Part shown: positions 8,673 to 17,222 of the stretch, piece by piece | Layout: every line of letters starts with the position of its first letter | Position numbering within the stretch: position 1 is the first letter of the stretch | Origin: Salinisphaeraceae bacterium | GTDB taxonomy: Bacteria > Pseudomonadota > Gammaproteobacteria > Nevskiales > Salinisphaeraceae | Assembly: GCA_002683405.1 (NCBI GenBank) | Contig: NYTH01000006.1 | Location: forward strand, 49,080-113,079 | DNA length: 64,000 bases | Direction of reading: 5' to 3' | Notes under the pieces: model-generated | What the model saw: the letters and a program-made list of their open reading frames with translations, nothing else | Database searches by the model: none | What the model was told of the DNA's origin: nothing | Position numbers and translations under genes: made by a program

Positions 8673-9188
8673 TCATGACCGGGGGGCCGGCCCCGGCGGT
8701 TGCCGCGCCTGGGCGTATGCCCGCCGCTGAACCAGCACGGCACGCTCGAGCTCGAGTACCACGGTGCCATCCTCGGTATAACCGAGCGTAAGTACCCGCA
8801 CGATGCCGTGTTCCGGCCGCGAACGTGATGCTCGTACCTCCAGTACCTCGCTCTGTGCGTACAGTGTCTGCCCTTCGAACAGGGGGTGGGGCAAGCTGAT
8901 TCTTTCCCAACCCAGGTTCACGCCGTTGCGGGAAATGTCGGCCACCGACAGACCGGTGACCACGGACAGCGTGAGGCAGGAATTCACCAGGGGCTGCCCG
9001 AAGTCGGTGCTGGCCGCGTAATGATGGTCGAAATGCACCGGGTTGGGATTGCAGGTAAGCAGGGTGAACCAGCTGTTGTCAGCGCTGCTGATGGTTCGCC
9101 CCTGCGCGTGACGCACGACTTGTCCGGGCTCGAAATCTTCGAAACAGGGTCCGTCGTTCCGGCTCATATGACTTTTCGCGCTTGCCAT
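8673..9188 (-). CDS. MaoC-like hydratase
   Basis: A 171-residue hot-dog (R)-specific enoyl-CoA hydratase of the MaoC family. The N-terminal part has [19 protein letters not shown], followed by [18 protein letters not shown], where Asp and His form the catalytic pair of this family. It would hydrate the enoyl-CoA made by the acyl-CoA dehydrogenases upstream, feeding the thiolase-fold aldolase downstream. ATG 9188 has a GAGGAT ribosome site and overlaps the CoA-transferase gene by 25 bases. An alternative ATG 9167 overlaps the upstream stop as ATGA. Either way it is translationally coupled. Confidence 0.85.
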   Translation of the reverse strand: MASAKSHMSRNDGPCFEDFEPGQVVRHAQGRTISSADNSWFTLLTCNPNPVHFDHHYAASTDFGQPLVNSCLTLSVVTGLSVADISRNGVNLGWERISLPHPLFEGQTLYAQSEVLEVRASRSRPEHGIVRVLTLGYTEDGTVVLELERAVLVQRRAYAQARQPPGPAPRS

Positions 9189-10363
9189 GACTCGATCCTC
9201 TTGGCGGGGAAGCCCAGTTCCGCCAGTATGCTTTTGCTGTGTTCGCCTAGGCCGGGTACCGGGTCCATGCGTGGCCGCAGGCCTTCCACGCGTCCCGGCG
9301 GCAGCAGGGCCCGGAAATGCCTGCCCTCCGGCAGGGCCACTTCCTGCCAGCGCGATCGCGCCGCCAGTTGCGGATGGGCGGCCAGGCCATGCATGTCTCG
9401 CATTTCCGCGTAGGCCACACGGGCGCGTTCCAGCAGTGCGATGGTGTCGGCGCGGAGCAGGCTGCCCAGGCGCTGGCGCACGATGGCTTCCAGCGCCTGG
9501 ATGTTTTCCACGCGCCGGGCGTTGTTCGCAAAACGCGGGTCGGCGGCCAGTTCCGGTGCTTCCAGCACGACCGCGGCAAAGCCGGCCCATTCGCGCTCGT
9601 TTTGCAGCCCGATCATGAGCACGTGACCGTCAGCCGTGGAAAACGGCCCGTATGGCGCCACCGTGGCATGCCGGGCGCCGGCTCGGGGGGGTGCCCGGCC
9701 ACCGGATTGCGCGGTGTACAGCGGGTGGCCGGCCCATTCGCTAATGGCCTCCAGCATGGACATCTCGATGTGTCGCCCGCGACTGTCACGCTGGCGAGTG
9801 TACAGGGCTGTCAGGATGTGGGTGAGGCAGTACATGGCCGCGGCAATATCGGCAATGGACAGGCCGACCTTGCATGGCTGTTCTGGCGTGCCGGTAACCG
9901 ACAGGATGCCGGCCTCGGCCTGCAACAGCAGGTCGTAGGCCTTGCGGTCCCGGTAGGGGCCATCCTCGCCGTAGCCCGACAGGTCGCAGACAACGAGCGT
10001 GGGAAATTCGGCCCGCAAGCGCGCGGCGCCCAGGCCCAGCCGGGCGCTAGCCCCGGGCGCGAGGTTCTGGATGAACACGTCGGCCCCGGCCAGCAGTCGG
10101 TCCATCACCTCGGCCGCCTCGGAGCTTTTAAGGTCCAGCGTCAGGGATTCCTTGGAGCGGTTGCACCAGACGAAATAGGCGGACTGTCCCTCGACCCGGG
10201 TATCGTAATGGCGGGCAAAATCGCCGCCGTCGGGCCGTTCGACCTTGATCACCCGGGCCCCCAGGTCGGCCAGGTGCCGTGTAGCCAGCGGCACGGAAAC
10301 CGCCTGTTCCAGGGAAATCACCGTGATGCCGGCCAGCGGCAATCTGTCGTCGTCCATGGCCAT
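9164..10363 (-). CDS. Family III CoA transferase (CaiB/BaiF)
   Basis: A 399-residue family III CoA transferase. The N-terminal LAGITVISLEQAVSVPLATR, LGARVIKVERPDGGDFAR and KSLTLDLKS-type segments are standard, and the catalytic aspartate lies in DRKAYDLLLQAEAG near residue 170. It transfers CoA from a donor thioester to a carboxylic acid, an ATP-free way to activate the operon's substrate; bile-acid CoA transferases (BaiF) belong here. It sits 4 bases after an acyl-CoA dehydrogenase gene and overlaps the MaoC gene. ATG 10363. Donor and acceptor are unknown. Confidence 0.9.
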   Translation of the reverse strand: MAMDDDRLPLAGITVISLEQAVSVPLATRHLADLGARVIKVERPDGGDFARHYDTRVEGQSAYFVWCNRSKESLTLDLKSSEAAEVMDRLLAGADVFIQNLAPGASARLGLGAARLRAEFPTLVVCDLSGYGEDGPYRDRKAYDLLLQAEAGILSVTGTPEQPCKVGLSIADIAAAMYCLTHILTALYTRQRDSRGRHIEMSMLEAISEWAGHPLYTAQSGGRAPPRAGARHATVAPYGPFSTADGHVLMIGLQNEREWAGFAAVVLEAPELAADPRFANNARRVENIQALEAIVRQRLGSLLRADTIALLERARVAYAEMRDMHGLAAHPQLAARSRWQEVALPEGRHFRALLPPGRVEGLRPRMDPVPGLGEHSKSILAELGFPAKRIESWQARKVI

Positions 10364-10367
10364 GTTG

Positions 10368-11531
10368 TCAATAGCTGCGCGGCATGCCCAGTACGTGCTG
10401 GGCGAGGTAGGAAAGAATCATGTTGGTGGAGACCGGTGCGACCTGATACAGGCGGGTTTCGCGGAACTTGCGTTCGATGTCGTACTCGGTGGCGAAGCCG
10501 AAGCCACCGTGAGTCTGCAGCGCGGCGTTGGCCAGGTCCCAGGCCGCGTCCGCTGCCAGCAGTTTGGCCATGTTGGCCTCGGCCCCGCAGGCTTGGCCGG
10601 CATCGAACAGCGTGGCGGCCTCGAAGCGCATCAGGTCCGCCGCCCGCAAATCGGCGTAGGCGCGCGCAATGGGAAACTGGATGCCCTGATTGGCGCCAAT
10701 GGCACGGCCAAATACCCTGCGTTCGCTGGCGTAGTTGCGCGCACGCTCGACAAACCAGTAGCCATCGCCGATGGATTCCGCGGCGATGAGGATACGCTCG
10801 GCGTTCATGCCGTCCAGGATGTATTTGAACCCCTTCCCCGCCTCACCTATCAGCGCATCCCCGGGCAGCATGAGATCGTGAAAGAAGACCTGCGTGCTGT
10901 GGTGATTGATCATGGCCTGGATCGGCCGGATTTCCACCTGGCCATCGTCCACGGCCTGACGTAGGTCGAACAGGAACAACGATAGCCCGTGGCTGCGTTT
11001 GTCCACCTGGTCGGCGGGTGTGGTACGGGCCAGCAGCAGCATCAGGTCGGATTGGCGGGCCCGCGATGTCCATATTTTCTGGCCGTTGACCCGAAAGCCC
11101 TCGCCCTCGGCGCTGGCGGTAGTCCGGATCGACAGGGTATCGGTACCGGCGTCGGGTTCGGTCACGCCGAAGGCCTGTAGACGTAAGTCGCCGCTGGCGA
11201 TGCGCGGCAGGTAATACTCTTTCTGCGCTTGGCTGCCATGACGCAGCAGCGAGCCCATGATGTACATCTGGGCGTGGCAGACGGCGGCATTACCCCCGGA
11301 GCGATTGATCTCCTCCAGGATCACGGAGGCCTCGGCTATTCCCAGCCCGGAGCCGCCATAGTTCTCGGGAATGAGGGCGGCCAGATAGCCGGATTCGGTC
11401 ATGGCGTTGACGAATTCGTCCGGGTAGCCGCCGTCGCGGTCCAGCTCGCGCCAGTAGCTGTCCGGATAGCGGCGGCACAGCCCGCGCATGGCCTCCCGCA
11501 GGGCGGCGTAGTCGACTTGCGGCTGGCTCAC
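10368..11531 (-). CDS. Acyl-CoA dehydrogenase
   Basis: A 387-residue acyl-CoA dehydrogenase with AFGVTEPDAGTDT, the RRVFGRAIGANQG segment and QTHGGFGFATEYDIERKFRE. The usual catalytic EGTxQI is replaced by YQVAPVSTNMILSYL, so the base must be elsewhere or be supplied differently. The start is GTG 11531, which overlaps the upstream TGA (GTGA) and has a near-perfect AAGGAGG ribosome site; the longer upstream frame lies within another gene. It directly follows a second acyl-CoA dehydrogenase (11528-12679), so a heteromer is possible but not shown. Confidence 0.9.
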   Translation of the reverse strand: MSQPQVDYAALREAMRGLCRRYPDSYWRELDRDGGYPDEFVNAMTESGYLAALIPENYGGSGLGIAEASVILEEINRSGGNAAVCHAQMYIMGSLLRHGSQAQKEYYLPRIASGDLRLQAFGVTEPDAGTDTLSIRTTASAEGEGFRVNGQKIWTSRARQSDLMLLLARTTPADQVDKRSHGLSLFLFDLRQAVDDGQVEIRPIQAMINHHSTQVFFHDLMLPGDALIGEAGKGFKYILDGMNAERILIAAESIGDGYWFVERARNYASERRVFGRAIGANQGIQFPIARAYADLRAADLMRFEAATLFDAGQACGAEANMAKLLAADAAWDLANAALQTHGGFGFATEYDIERKFRETRLYQVAPVSTNMILSYLAQHVLGMPRSY

Positions 11532-12679
11532 CAGGCCGCCTCCTTGCGCAGGTTGCGGGCGATCACCAACTGCTGAATCTGGCTGGTGCCCTCGAATAGC
11601 CGGAACAGGCGCACGTCGCGGTAGAACTGTTCCACGCGGTAGTCGCGCATGTAGCCCGCGCCTCCATGGATCTGCACGGCACGGTCGGCCACCCGGCCCA
11701 CCATTTCGCTGGCGAACAGCTTGCAGCAGGCGGCGTCGGTGGTGACGGGCAGGCCCTCGTCGTAGCGCCGCGCCGCATCCAGGGTCATGCTGCGGGCGGC
11801 GTAGGATTCCGCGCGTGCGTCGGCAAGCATCGCCTGCACGAGCTGCTGTTCGGCAATAGGTTTGCCGAACTGTCGGCGTTCCTCGGCATAGCGCAGGCTG
11901 TCGCGCAGCAGGCGCTCGGCTGCGCCGACGCTCGCCGCTGCCACCATGAGCCTGCCCCGGTCCAGCACCTGCATGGCAATCCTGATGCCTTCGCCCTCGC
12001 TGCCCAGCAGTGCCCCGGCGGGCACCCGGCAATCCTGGAAAATCACGTCGCATGTATGCGATCCGGCCATGCCCATCTTGCGATCCGGCTTGCCCAGGGT
12101 AATGCCATCAAGATCGGCGTCCACAGCGAAACAGGACACCCCGGCCGCGCCGGGTTCGTCCGGATCGGTACGCGCCATCAGGGTAAAGACCCCGGCCTGG
12201 GGCGCGTTGGAAATATATCGCTTGCCGCCATTGACCACGTAGACGTCGCCGTGGCGAATGGCGCGGGTTTTCAGGGACGCTGCGTCCGACCCGGCTTCCG
12301 GTTCCGTCAGCGCGAAGGACCCGATAAGTTCGCCCCTTGCCATCGGCGGTAGGTAGCGCTGCTTCTGGTCCTCGTTGCCGGAGTAGAGGATGGCTTTCGA
12401 GCCGATGCCGTTATTGGTACCGACAAGACTGCGAAACACCGGCGAAGCATGGGCCAGGCGGATGATGACCTCCAGCTCCTCCTCCAGCGTAAGCCCCATG
12501 CCACCGTATTCCTCGGGGATCGATAGCCCGAACAGGCCCAGTGATCGCATGTCCGCGACGATGTCGTCGGGGATGGCATCCTGCTCGGCCACCTCGGCTT
12601 CCGCTGGTACAAGCCGCTCGCGCACGAAGCGGCTTACCGCCTCGAGTATGCCGTTTAACGTGTTCTGGTCCCGTATCAT
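11528..12679 (-). CDS. Acyl-CoA dehydrogenase with canonical catalytic Glu
   Basis: A 383-residue canonical acyl-CoA dehydrogenase. It has FALTEPEAGSDA, RRQFGKPIAEQQ, QIHGGAGYMRDYRVEQFYRD and the C-terminal LFEGTSQIQQLVIARN, which places the catalytic Glu at about residue 363. This end resembles short-chain, isovaleryl or methyl-branched acyl-CoA enzymes. The start ATG 12679 overlaps the TGA of the sigma-54 activator gene (ATGA), so the regulator and the catabolic genes share a transcript. The next gene overlaps its stop as GTGA. The substrate is not determinable. Confidence 0.9.
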   Translation of the reverse strand: MIRDQNTLNGILEAVSRFVRERLVPAEAEVAEQDAIPDDIVADMRSLGLFGLSIPEEYGGMGLTLEEELEVIIRLAHASPVFRSLVGTNNGIGSKAILYSGNEDQKQRYLPPMARGELIGSFALTEPEAGSDAASLKTRAIRHGDVYVVNGGKRYISNAPQAGVFTLMARTDPDEPGAAGVSCFAVDADLDGITLGKPDRKMGMAGSHTCDVIFQDCRVPAGALLGSEGEGIRIAMQVLDRGRLMVAAASVGAAERLLRDSLRYAEERRQFGKPIAEQQLVQAMLADARAESYAARSMTLDAARRYDEGLPVTTDAACCKLFASEMVGRVADRAVQIHGGAGYMRDYRVEQFYRDVRLFRLFEGTSQIQQLVIARNLRKEAAW

Positions 12680-14661
12680 GAGTCGAGTCGTTGTCCTTGT
12701 GGGCGGTTCGCGGCGCCGGGGTCATCGTCGTAGCGCTGCAGGCGGCGGTAGAGCGTGGCCCGGGATATTCCCAGCCGGCGTGCTGCCTCGCTGCGGTTGC
12801 CACCGCTACCGCTCAGGGCTTGCTCAATGGCTCGCTGCTCAGCGCGGCGTAAATCGCCATGCGGGCCGCCGGTCTGGGCACCCATCTGTTCCGCACCGTC
12901 GGCCATCAGCGCCGGCAAATGGGCCGGCGTAAGCAGCGTGGCGTCGTTCATGACCACCAGGTATTCGATGATGTTAGTCAGCTCCCGCAGATTGCCCGGA
13001 TAAGCGTAGCTTCGCAGCAGCTCTCGCAGCGACTGGTCAAGACGCTTCGTGCAGCCGTAATTCGAGCCAGCGCAAGCCAGCGCCCGGTCCAGGTAACGAT
13101 CAACATCCGCTACGCGTTCGCGCAGCGGCGGGAGACTGATGCTCAAGCGGAAACGGTAGTAGAGATCGTCGCGGAATCTGCCTGCCCGGACCTGTTCGAG
13201 CAGATTACGGTTGGTGGCCGCTATGATGCGTACATCAACGGATTGGGCAGCGGTGCCGCCCAGCCGAGTCACTGCGCGTTCCTCCAGGACTCGAAGCAGA
13301 TAGGGTTGCAAGTCCAGCGGTAGTTCGCCGAGCTCGTCCAGGAACAGGGTGCCTCCCCGTGCCTGCTCGAACTTGCCCGCGGCGCCGCCGCGCCGCGCGC
13401 CGGTGAAGGCCCCTTCTTCGTGTCCGAACAACTCGCTGGCGAGCAGTTCGCGGGGAATCGCGCCGCAATTGACTGCCACGAAGGACTTGTCGCGTCGGGG
13501 GCTATCGCGATGGATGGCATGCGCCAGAAGCTCCTTGCCGGTACCGGTTTCGCCTTGGATCAGCACGGGCAGGTCGAAGGGCGCCACGCGAATGCCCGCG
13601 GCCACGGCATCGCGCATGGCCGGAGTGCGATGATTGGCCAGCGGGTCGCTCATGTCGCCGCGGTCGGGAATTTCGGCTTGCGGGGTTCGAGCGTGCGACC
13701 GGGGCGTGGCACCCGGCGCCGGGATCTGCACGATGGCGCCGATGTCCCGGCCATGCATTTGTACCGGTTTGACCCAGTCGGGTTCAATCCAGTCCGGGTA
13801 CCGGAATTGCGCCGCCGACCGGGCATCGGCGCGTCCCAGGTGGCCGCCGGCAAGTACCTTGGAATCCACGCCGCGTGTTTCCAGAATGGCCGTTACCCGT
13901 TCGTTCTGCCTTAACAGCCGGCCGTGCTTGTTGATCAGCAGCAGACCGTCGTTGCCCTGGTGAGGCAGGGAGTCGATGTATCTATCCAGCAGCAGGCTGT
14001 GCCGCTCGGACTGCATCTGCCGCAATATGGCCTCCACGCGGCGGGCGGCCGCCACGATGAGTGGCAGGGCCATGCTGTCCAGGATCTCGTTCTGGTAGGA
14101 GATATCGAGCGCGCCCAGCAGCCTGCCGTCGCCCGGGTCATGCACCAGGCTGGCCGCGCAGGTCCAGCTCTTGACCCCCGCGCAATAATGTTCGCTGGCG
14201 TGTACCTGTACTGCCTGCCCGGCCGCCAGCGCCGTGCCCACCGCGTTGGTGCCGCAGATTTCCTCTTGCCACAGCCCGCCAGGGACGATGTTGGCTTCGA
14301 CCCCGGCCTCCTGGCTGGAGCGGCTGCCGCGCGATTCCAGTATCAGCCCCTCGGGATTGCACAACAGCACCAGTGCGCCCTGATCCGTTAGCAGGTCAAC
14401 AGTATCCGCCAGGACTGGCTGGGCGGCTTGCAGCAGGTCGTCGTGGGCCAGTTGCTTGGTTTGCAGCCGGGCGCTTTGCAGGGGAGCCTTTTGCCGTTGC
14501 GGATCAACCTCGCGGGACCGGCTGCGCTGCCAGGACTGCAACACCACCGGTCTCAGCCCCGACGACGGCACCGGTTCACCGCTCAGGAAAGCTTCCCACG
14601 CGCGCATGACGTTGGTGGTTTCGGGTTTAATGGAATCCAGTCCCGTCTCGTCTTTCCTCAT
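12676..14661 (-). CDS. Sigma-54-dependent transcriptional activator, AcoR-like
   Basis: A 661-residue enhancer-binding protein. Residues about 75-215 form a GAF-type sensor (GTNAVGTAL, as in AcoR-like proteins) and 235-310 look PAS-like. The AAA+ domain follows: Walker A GETGTGKE near 370, the sigma-54 contact loop GAFTGA near 417 and Walker B LFLDE near 439. The last 50 residues hold a Fis-type helix-turn-helix (RSEAARRLGISRATLYRRL). It should activate sigma-54 RNA polymerase from a distal site in response to an unknown small effector. It is unusual in being the first gene of a catabolic operon, coupled by ATGA to an acyl-CoA dehydrogenase gene. Candidate targets are the two sigma-54 promoters at 35431-35445 and 35694-35709. 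Confidence 0.95.
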   Translation of the reverse strand: MRKDETGLDSIKPETTNVMRAWEAFLSGEPVPSSGLRPVVLQSWQRSRSREVDPQRQKAPLQSARLQTKQLAHDDLLQAAQPVLADTVDLLTDQGALVLLCNPEGLILESRGSRSSQEAGVEANIVPGGLWQEEICGTNAVGTALAAGQAVQVHASEHYCAGVKSWTCAASLVHDPGDGRLLGALDISYQNEILDSMALPLIVAAARRVEAILRQMQSERHSLLLDRYIDSLPHQGNDGLLLINKHGRLLRQNERVTAILETRGVDSKVLAGGHLGRADARSAAQFRYPDWIEPDWVKPVQMHGRDIGAIVQIPAPGATPRSHARTPQAEIPDRGDMSDPLANHRTPAMRDAVAAGIRVAPFDLPVLIQGETGTGKELLAHAIHRDSPRRDKSFVAVNCGAIPRELLASELFGHEEGAFTGARRGGAAGKFEQARGGTLFLDELGELPLDLQPYLLRVLEERAVTRLGGTAAQSVDVRIIAATNRNLLEQVRAGRFRDDLYYRFRLSISLPPLRERVADVDRYLDRALACAGSNYGCTKRLDQSLRELLRSYAYPGNLRELTNIIEYLVVMNDATLLTPAHLPALMADGAEQMGAQTGGPHGDLRRAEQRAIEQALSGSGGNRSEAARRLGISRATLYRRLQRYDDDPGAANRPQGQRLDS

Positions 14662-14775
14662 GCTTGTACTCCTGCCCCCGGAGGAGGCGTTACTGACCGG
14701 CAGCAGCGACTTGCGCGGGATGCTGTAGACTGCCGGCGGAAAATCGGCTTCGTGCTCTCGTAATCAGGAAAGAAC

Positions 14776-15372
14776 ATCAACAACCTACGTGAACGCAAGC
14801 GCCTGCCTCCCGATGAGCGTCGGGCGCAACTGCTTGAATGCGCCATTCAAGCGGTCGCCGAGCACGGAATTTCGCGAGCAACACATTCGCATGTTGCGAA
14901 GCTGGCGGGCGTGTCCAAGCCAACGGTGCACAGCTATTTCCGCACCCGCCACGATCTTGTGGAGGAGGTGCTGGAACGCGTGGATCGCTACCTTCGCGGC
15001 ACCGTGTCGCGGGTGCTCGCGCGTAACGACGATACCCTCGAAGCGCTGACCGAACTCGCCTATCGCTTTGCGCATGACGCGGAACACAATCCGGATATCG
15101 TCAAGGTGTGGCTGGACTGGAGTACGGGAGTGGACAACGAGGCGTGGTCGGCCTACGTGGATATGCTCGACCAGATGCATCGCAGCGTTGCCGCCTCCAT
15201 ACGCAGAAGCCAGAAAGCCGGCCGGTTGTCCGCCGGGCTGGACGCCAGGGCGGCCGCGCGAGTCTTTATCGGCGGTGGACATACCATTGCGCTGACCCAG
15301 TTTGCCGGGGTTTCCGGCAAGCAAATGCAGGCTTTCATACACAGAATGGTTTCGGGCGCGCTCGGAAGCTGA
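14776..15372 (+). CDS. TetR family regulator with apparent non-standard start codon
   Basis: The reading frame from 14764 to 15372 encodes a TetR repressor. The DNA-binding part (RRAQLLECAIQAVAEHG, THSHVAKLAGVSKPTVHSYF) is complete and in frame, yet there is no ATG, GTG or TTG between the stop at 14761 and a GTG at 14911, which lies inside the recognition helix. The best start is ATC 14776 (reading I/M-N-N-L-R-E-R-K), preceded six bases upstream by AGGA. That gives about 198 residues. It is divergent from the sigma-54 activator gene and upstream of a thiolase-fold operon with a TTGACC palindrome at 15561. An assembly error removing a start codon is an alternative. Confidence 0.75.
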   Translation: MNNLRERKRLPPDERRAQLLECAIQAVAEHGISRATHSHVAKLAGVSKPTVHSYFRTRHDLVEEVLERVDRYLRGTVSRVLARNDDTLEALTELAYRFAHDAEHNPDIVKVWLDWSTGVDNEAWSAYVDMLDQMHRSVAASIRRSQKAGRLSAGLDARAAARVFIGGGHTIALTQFAGVSGKQMQAFIHRMVSGALGS

Positions 15373-15560
15373 CAGGAACGAGGCTGTGTTTACAGCCCCG
15401 CGAAGCCTGCTTTCCGTGTGCCGCATATTCCCGGTTTTTCGCGGCTGCCTGTAAGCTCGAATACTTCGCAAGGGTTTGCAATTCCTTTTCCAGGGGCCTG
15501 TCAGAGCCAGCAGTCTGACCCGGGACCCACGGCGTCGCTGTCCCTCATCATGCTGTACAG

Positions 15561-15576
15561 TTGACCGAAAGGTCAA
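15561..15576. promoter_or_regulatory. Perfect TTGACC-N4-GGTCAA inverted repeat (putative operator)
   Basis: The site TTGACCGAAAGGTCAA has two 6-base arms that pair perfectly around a 4-base spacer. It lies 61 bases upstream of the thiolase-fold start at 15638, within the 265-base gap after the TetR gene. The site is followed by TAAG, as in the copy at 46355. The left arm could serve as a -35 element. Binding by the neighbouring TetR protein is the natural hypothesis, but no protein is proven. The rest of the gap 15373-15637 shows no further clear signal. Confidence 0.55.
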
Positions 15577-15637
15577 TAAGAATTATCGTCCGGGCCTGCC
15601 GGATTCGTGCCCAGCCTCGCCAGGAGTTTGCAACCCG

Positions 15638-16807
15638 ATGAATGCCGCTGTTTGCATAGCCGCCGTCAGCGAACTTTCGCCCGGACGTTATCCGGACAGC
15701 GGAGGACTGAGTCTGGCCCGCGACACGCTCAGGCATTTGTTCGACGAGTGGCCGCAATTGGAGCCGCGTCATATCGAAGGCCTGTTTGTCTGTCCGCCAG
15801 GCATGGCCAGCGGTGACGCGGCCAGCCTGTTCGCGCACGAGACGTTGTTCCACGAACTGGGTATCCAGCCGAAAGTGGCGGAAACCGTCAATGTCGGTGG
15901 CGCCACCTATTCGGTCATGCTGCAACGTGCCGCCGCGTTGATCGAGGCCGGTTACGTGGAAAGCGTGTTATGTCTTGGCGCGGGGAAGTTTCCGAAGGTG
16001 GGCGACCGCGGGGGCGAGCAAATGGCACGAATGGTCAGTCACCCGCAATTCGAGTTCATCTACGGGGCTTATATCCCGGCGCTTTACGCGCAGGCAGCCA
16101 GCGCTCACATGGCAAGGTATGGCACCACCGAGGCGCAACTTGCCCGCGTGGCCGTCTCGGCGCGGAAGTGGGCGCTGAATAATCCCCAGGCGCTCATGCG
16201 GGAGCATGGCGCAATTACCGTCGATGACGTGATGTCGTCACGGCCGATCTGTTCGCCGTTCAAGCTCCTGGATTGCTCGGTGCCTTGCGAAGGTGGCGCG
16301 GCCATTCTGGTCACCTCCCGGGCCATGGCGCGGGACATTACTGACCAGCCGGCTAGCCTGCTGGGTTACGGCGAGCGCCACGGTTTCGGGCATGTGAGCC
16401 AGGCGGAGGATCTCACCACGCTGGGCGCCAAGGACAGCGGACGCCAGGCCTACGAGATGGCGGGCGTCACGGCCGCTGATATCGGCCATGCCCAACTCTA
16501 TGATGCGTTCAGCATCAATCCCATCATTCTGCTGGAAGACCTGGGATTCTGCCCGGCAGGCGAGGGCGGGAGTTTTCTGGAAGCCGGTTATTGCGACCCG
16601 GGCGGCAAGCTGCCGGTCAACACATACGGGGGGCTGCTCTCGTTCGGCCACACCGGCGATGCGTCGGGCATGTCCATGATTGTGGAGGGGGCGGTACAGA
16701 TGATGGGTCTTGCCGGTGAGCGGCAGTTACCCGGCGAGTTGACTCTGGTGCACAGCTACGGCGGCATGATGTGCGAACACGCCACTCTGATTCTGGGGCG
16801 CGAGTAA
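15638..16807 (+). CDS. Thiolase-fold protein (SCP-x/Ltp2 type), probable retro-aldolase
   Basis: A 389-residue thiolase-superfamily protein starting at ATG 15638, with CAGGAG upstream; the frame is open further upstream but not family-like. The nucleophile position reads NVGGATYSVML, without Cys, while a Cys remains in the C-terminal YGGMMCEHATL. AQLYDAFSINPI and LPVNTYGGLLSFGHTG correspond to the lipid-transfer/SCP-x branch. With the first-step Cys missing, aldol chemistry with the adjoining DUF35 protein is more likely than thiolysis. It heads an operon with DUF35, two MaoC genes, an acyl-CoA dehydrogenase and a PQQ dehydrogenase. It is distinct from the 7457-8638 paralogue. Confidence 0.85.
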   Translation: MNAAVCIAAVSELSPGRYPDSGGLSLARDTLRHLFDEWPQLEPRHIEGLFVCPPGMASGDAASLFAHETLFHELGIQPKVAETVNVGGATYSVMLQRAAALIEAGYVESVLCLGAGKFPKVGDRGGEQMARMVSHPQFEFIYGAYIPALYAQAASAHMARYGTTEAQLARVAVSARKWALNNPQALMREHGAITVDDVMSSRPICSPFKLLDCSVPCEGGAAILVTSRAMARDITDQPASLLGYGERHGFGHVSQAEDLTTLGAKDSGRQAYEMAGVTAADIGHAQLYDAFSINPIILLEDLGFCPAGEGGSFLEAGYCDPGGKLPVNTYGGLLSFGHTGDASGMSMIVEGAVQMMGLAGERQLPGELTLVHSYGGMMCEHATLILGRE

Positions 16808-16808
16808 T

Positions 16809-17222
16809 ATGAGTGAAGCAAAACCCCTGCCGGAAGTCGATGAAACCTCGCAGCCTTACTGGGAAGCCGCGCGGCAAGGACAACTGGTGCTGCCGCGCTG
16901 CGGCAAGACCGGACGCTACTTCATGTATCCGACTCCTTGGTCGCCTTTCGACTATTCGGCGCAGGTGACCTGGGAGCAGGTAAGCGGGCGGGGGCACATC
17001 AAGAGTTTCAGCGTGGTGCACCAGGCGCCCTACGAGGCCTACGCGGCCGATGTGCCCTATGTGGTCGCCGTTATCCGGCTGGAGGAAGGCGCGCAATTGA
17101 TGGCTAACGTGCTCAATTGCGACCCGCTCAGCCTGCAGGTGGGCGACGCGGTGCGGGTGGTTTTCGAGGAGCGCGCGGGCGGTTTCAAGATACCTCAGTT
17201 TGAACTGGCGACAAGCAAATGA
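16809..17222 (+). CDS. DUF35 OB-fold protein with reduced zinc ribbon
   Basis: A 137-residue DUF35 protein. The OB-fold part (GRGHIKSFSVVHQAPYEAYA through LQVGDAVRVVFEE) is intact. The N-terminal ribbon is reduced to LPRCGKTGRYFMYP, with only one Cys, so zinc is probably not bound, unlike in the 7011-7436 copy. It follows the thiolase-fold gene by one base and its stop overlaps the next start (ATGA), which strongly suggests a protein complex. Its role by family is as the partner or scaffold of a thiolase-fold aldolase. Confidence 0.8.
   Translation: MSEAKPLPEVDETSQPYWEAARQGQLVLPRCGKTGRYFMYPTPWSPFDYSAQVTWEQVSGRGHIKSFSVVHQAPYEAYAADVPYVVAVIRLEEGAQLMANVLNCDPLSLQVGDAVRVVFEERAGGFKIPQFELATSK

Noticed and set aside
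9317..10789. A 490-codon plus-strand open frame
   Set aside because: It is antisense to the CoA transferase and an acyl-CoA dehydrogenase, both with full motifs; no ribosome site or protein family visible.
10368..12053. Longer start for the acyl-CoA dehydrogenase at 10368
   Set aside because: The extension overlaps the upstream dehydrogenase gene in another frame; GTG 11531 has a strong ribosome site and gives the normal length.
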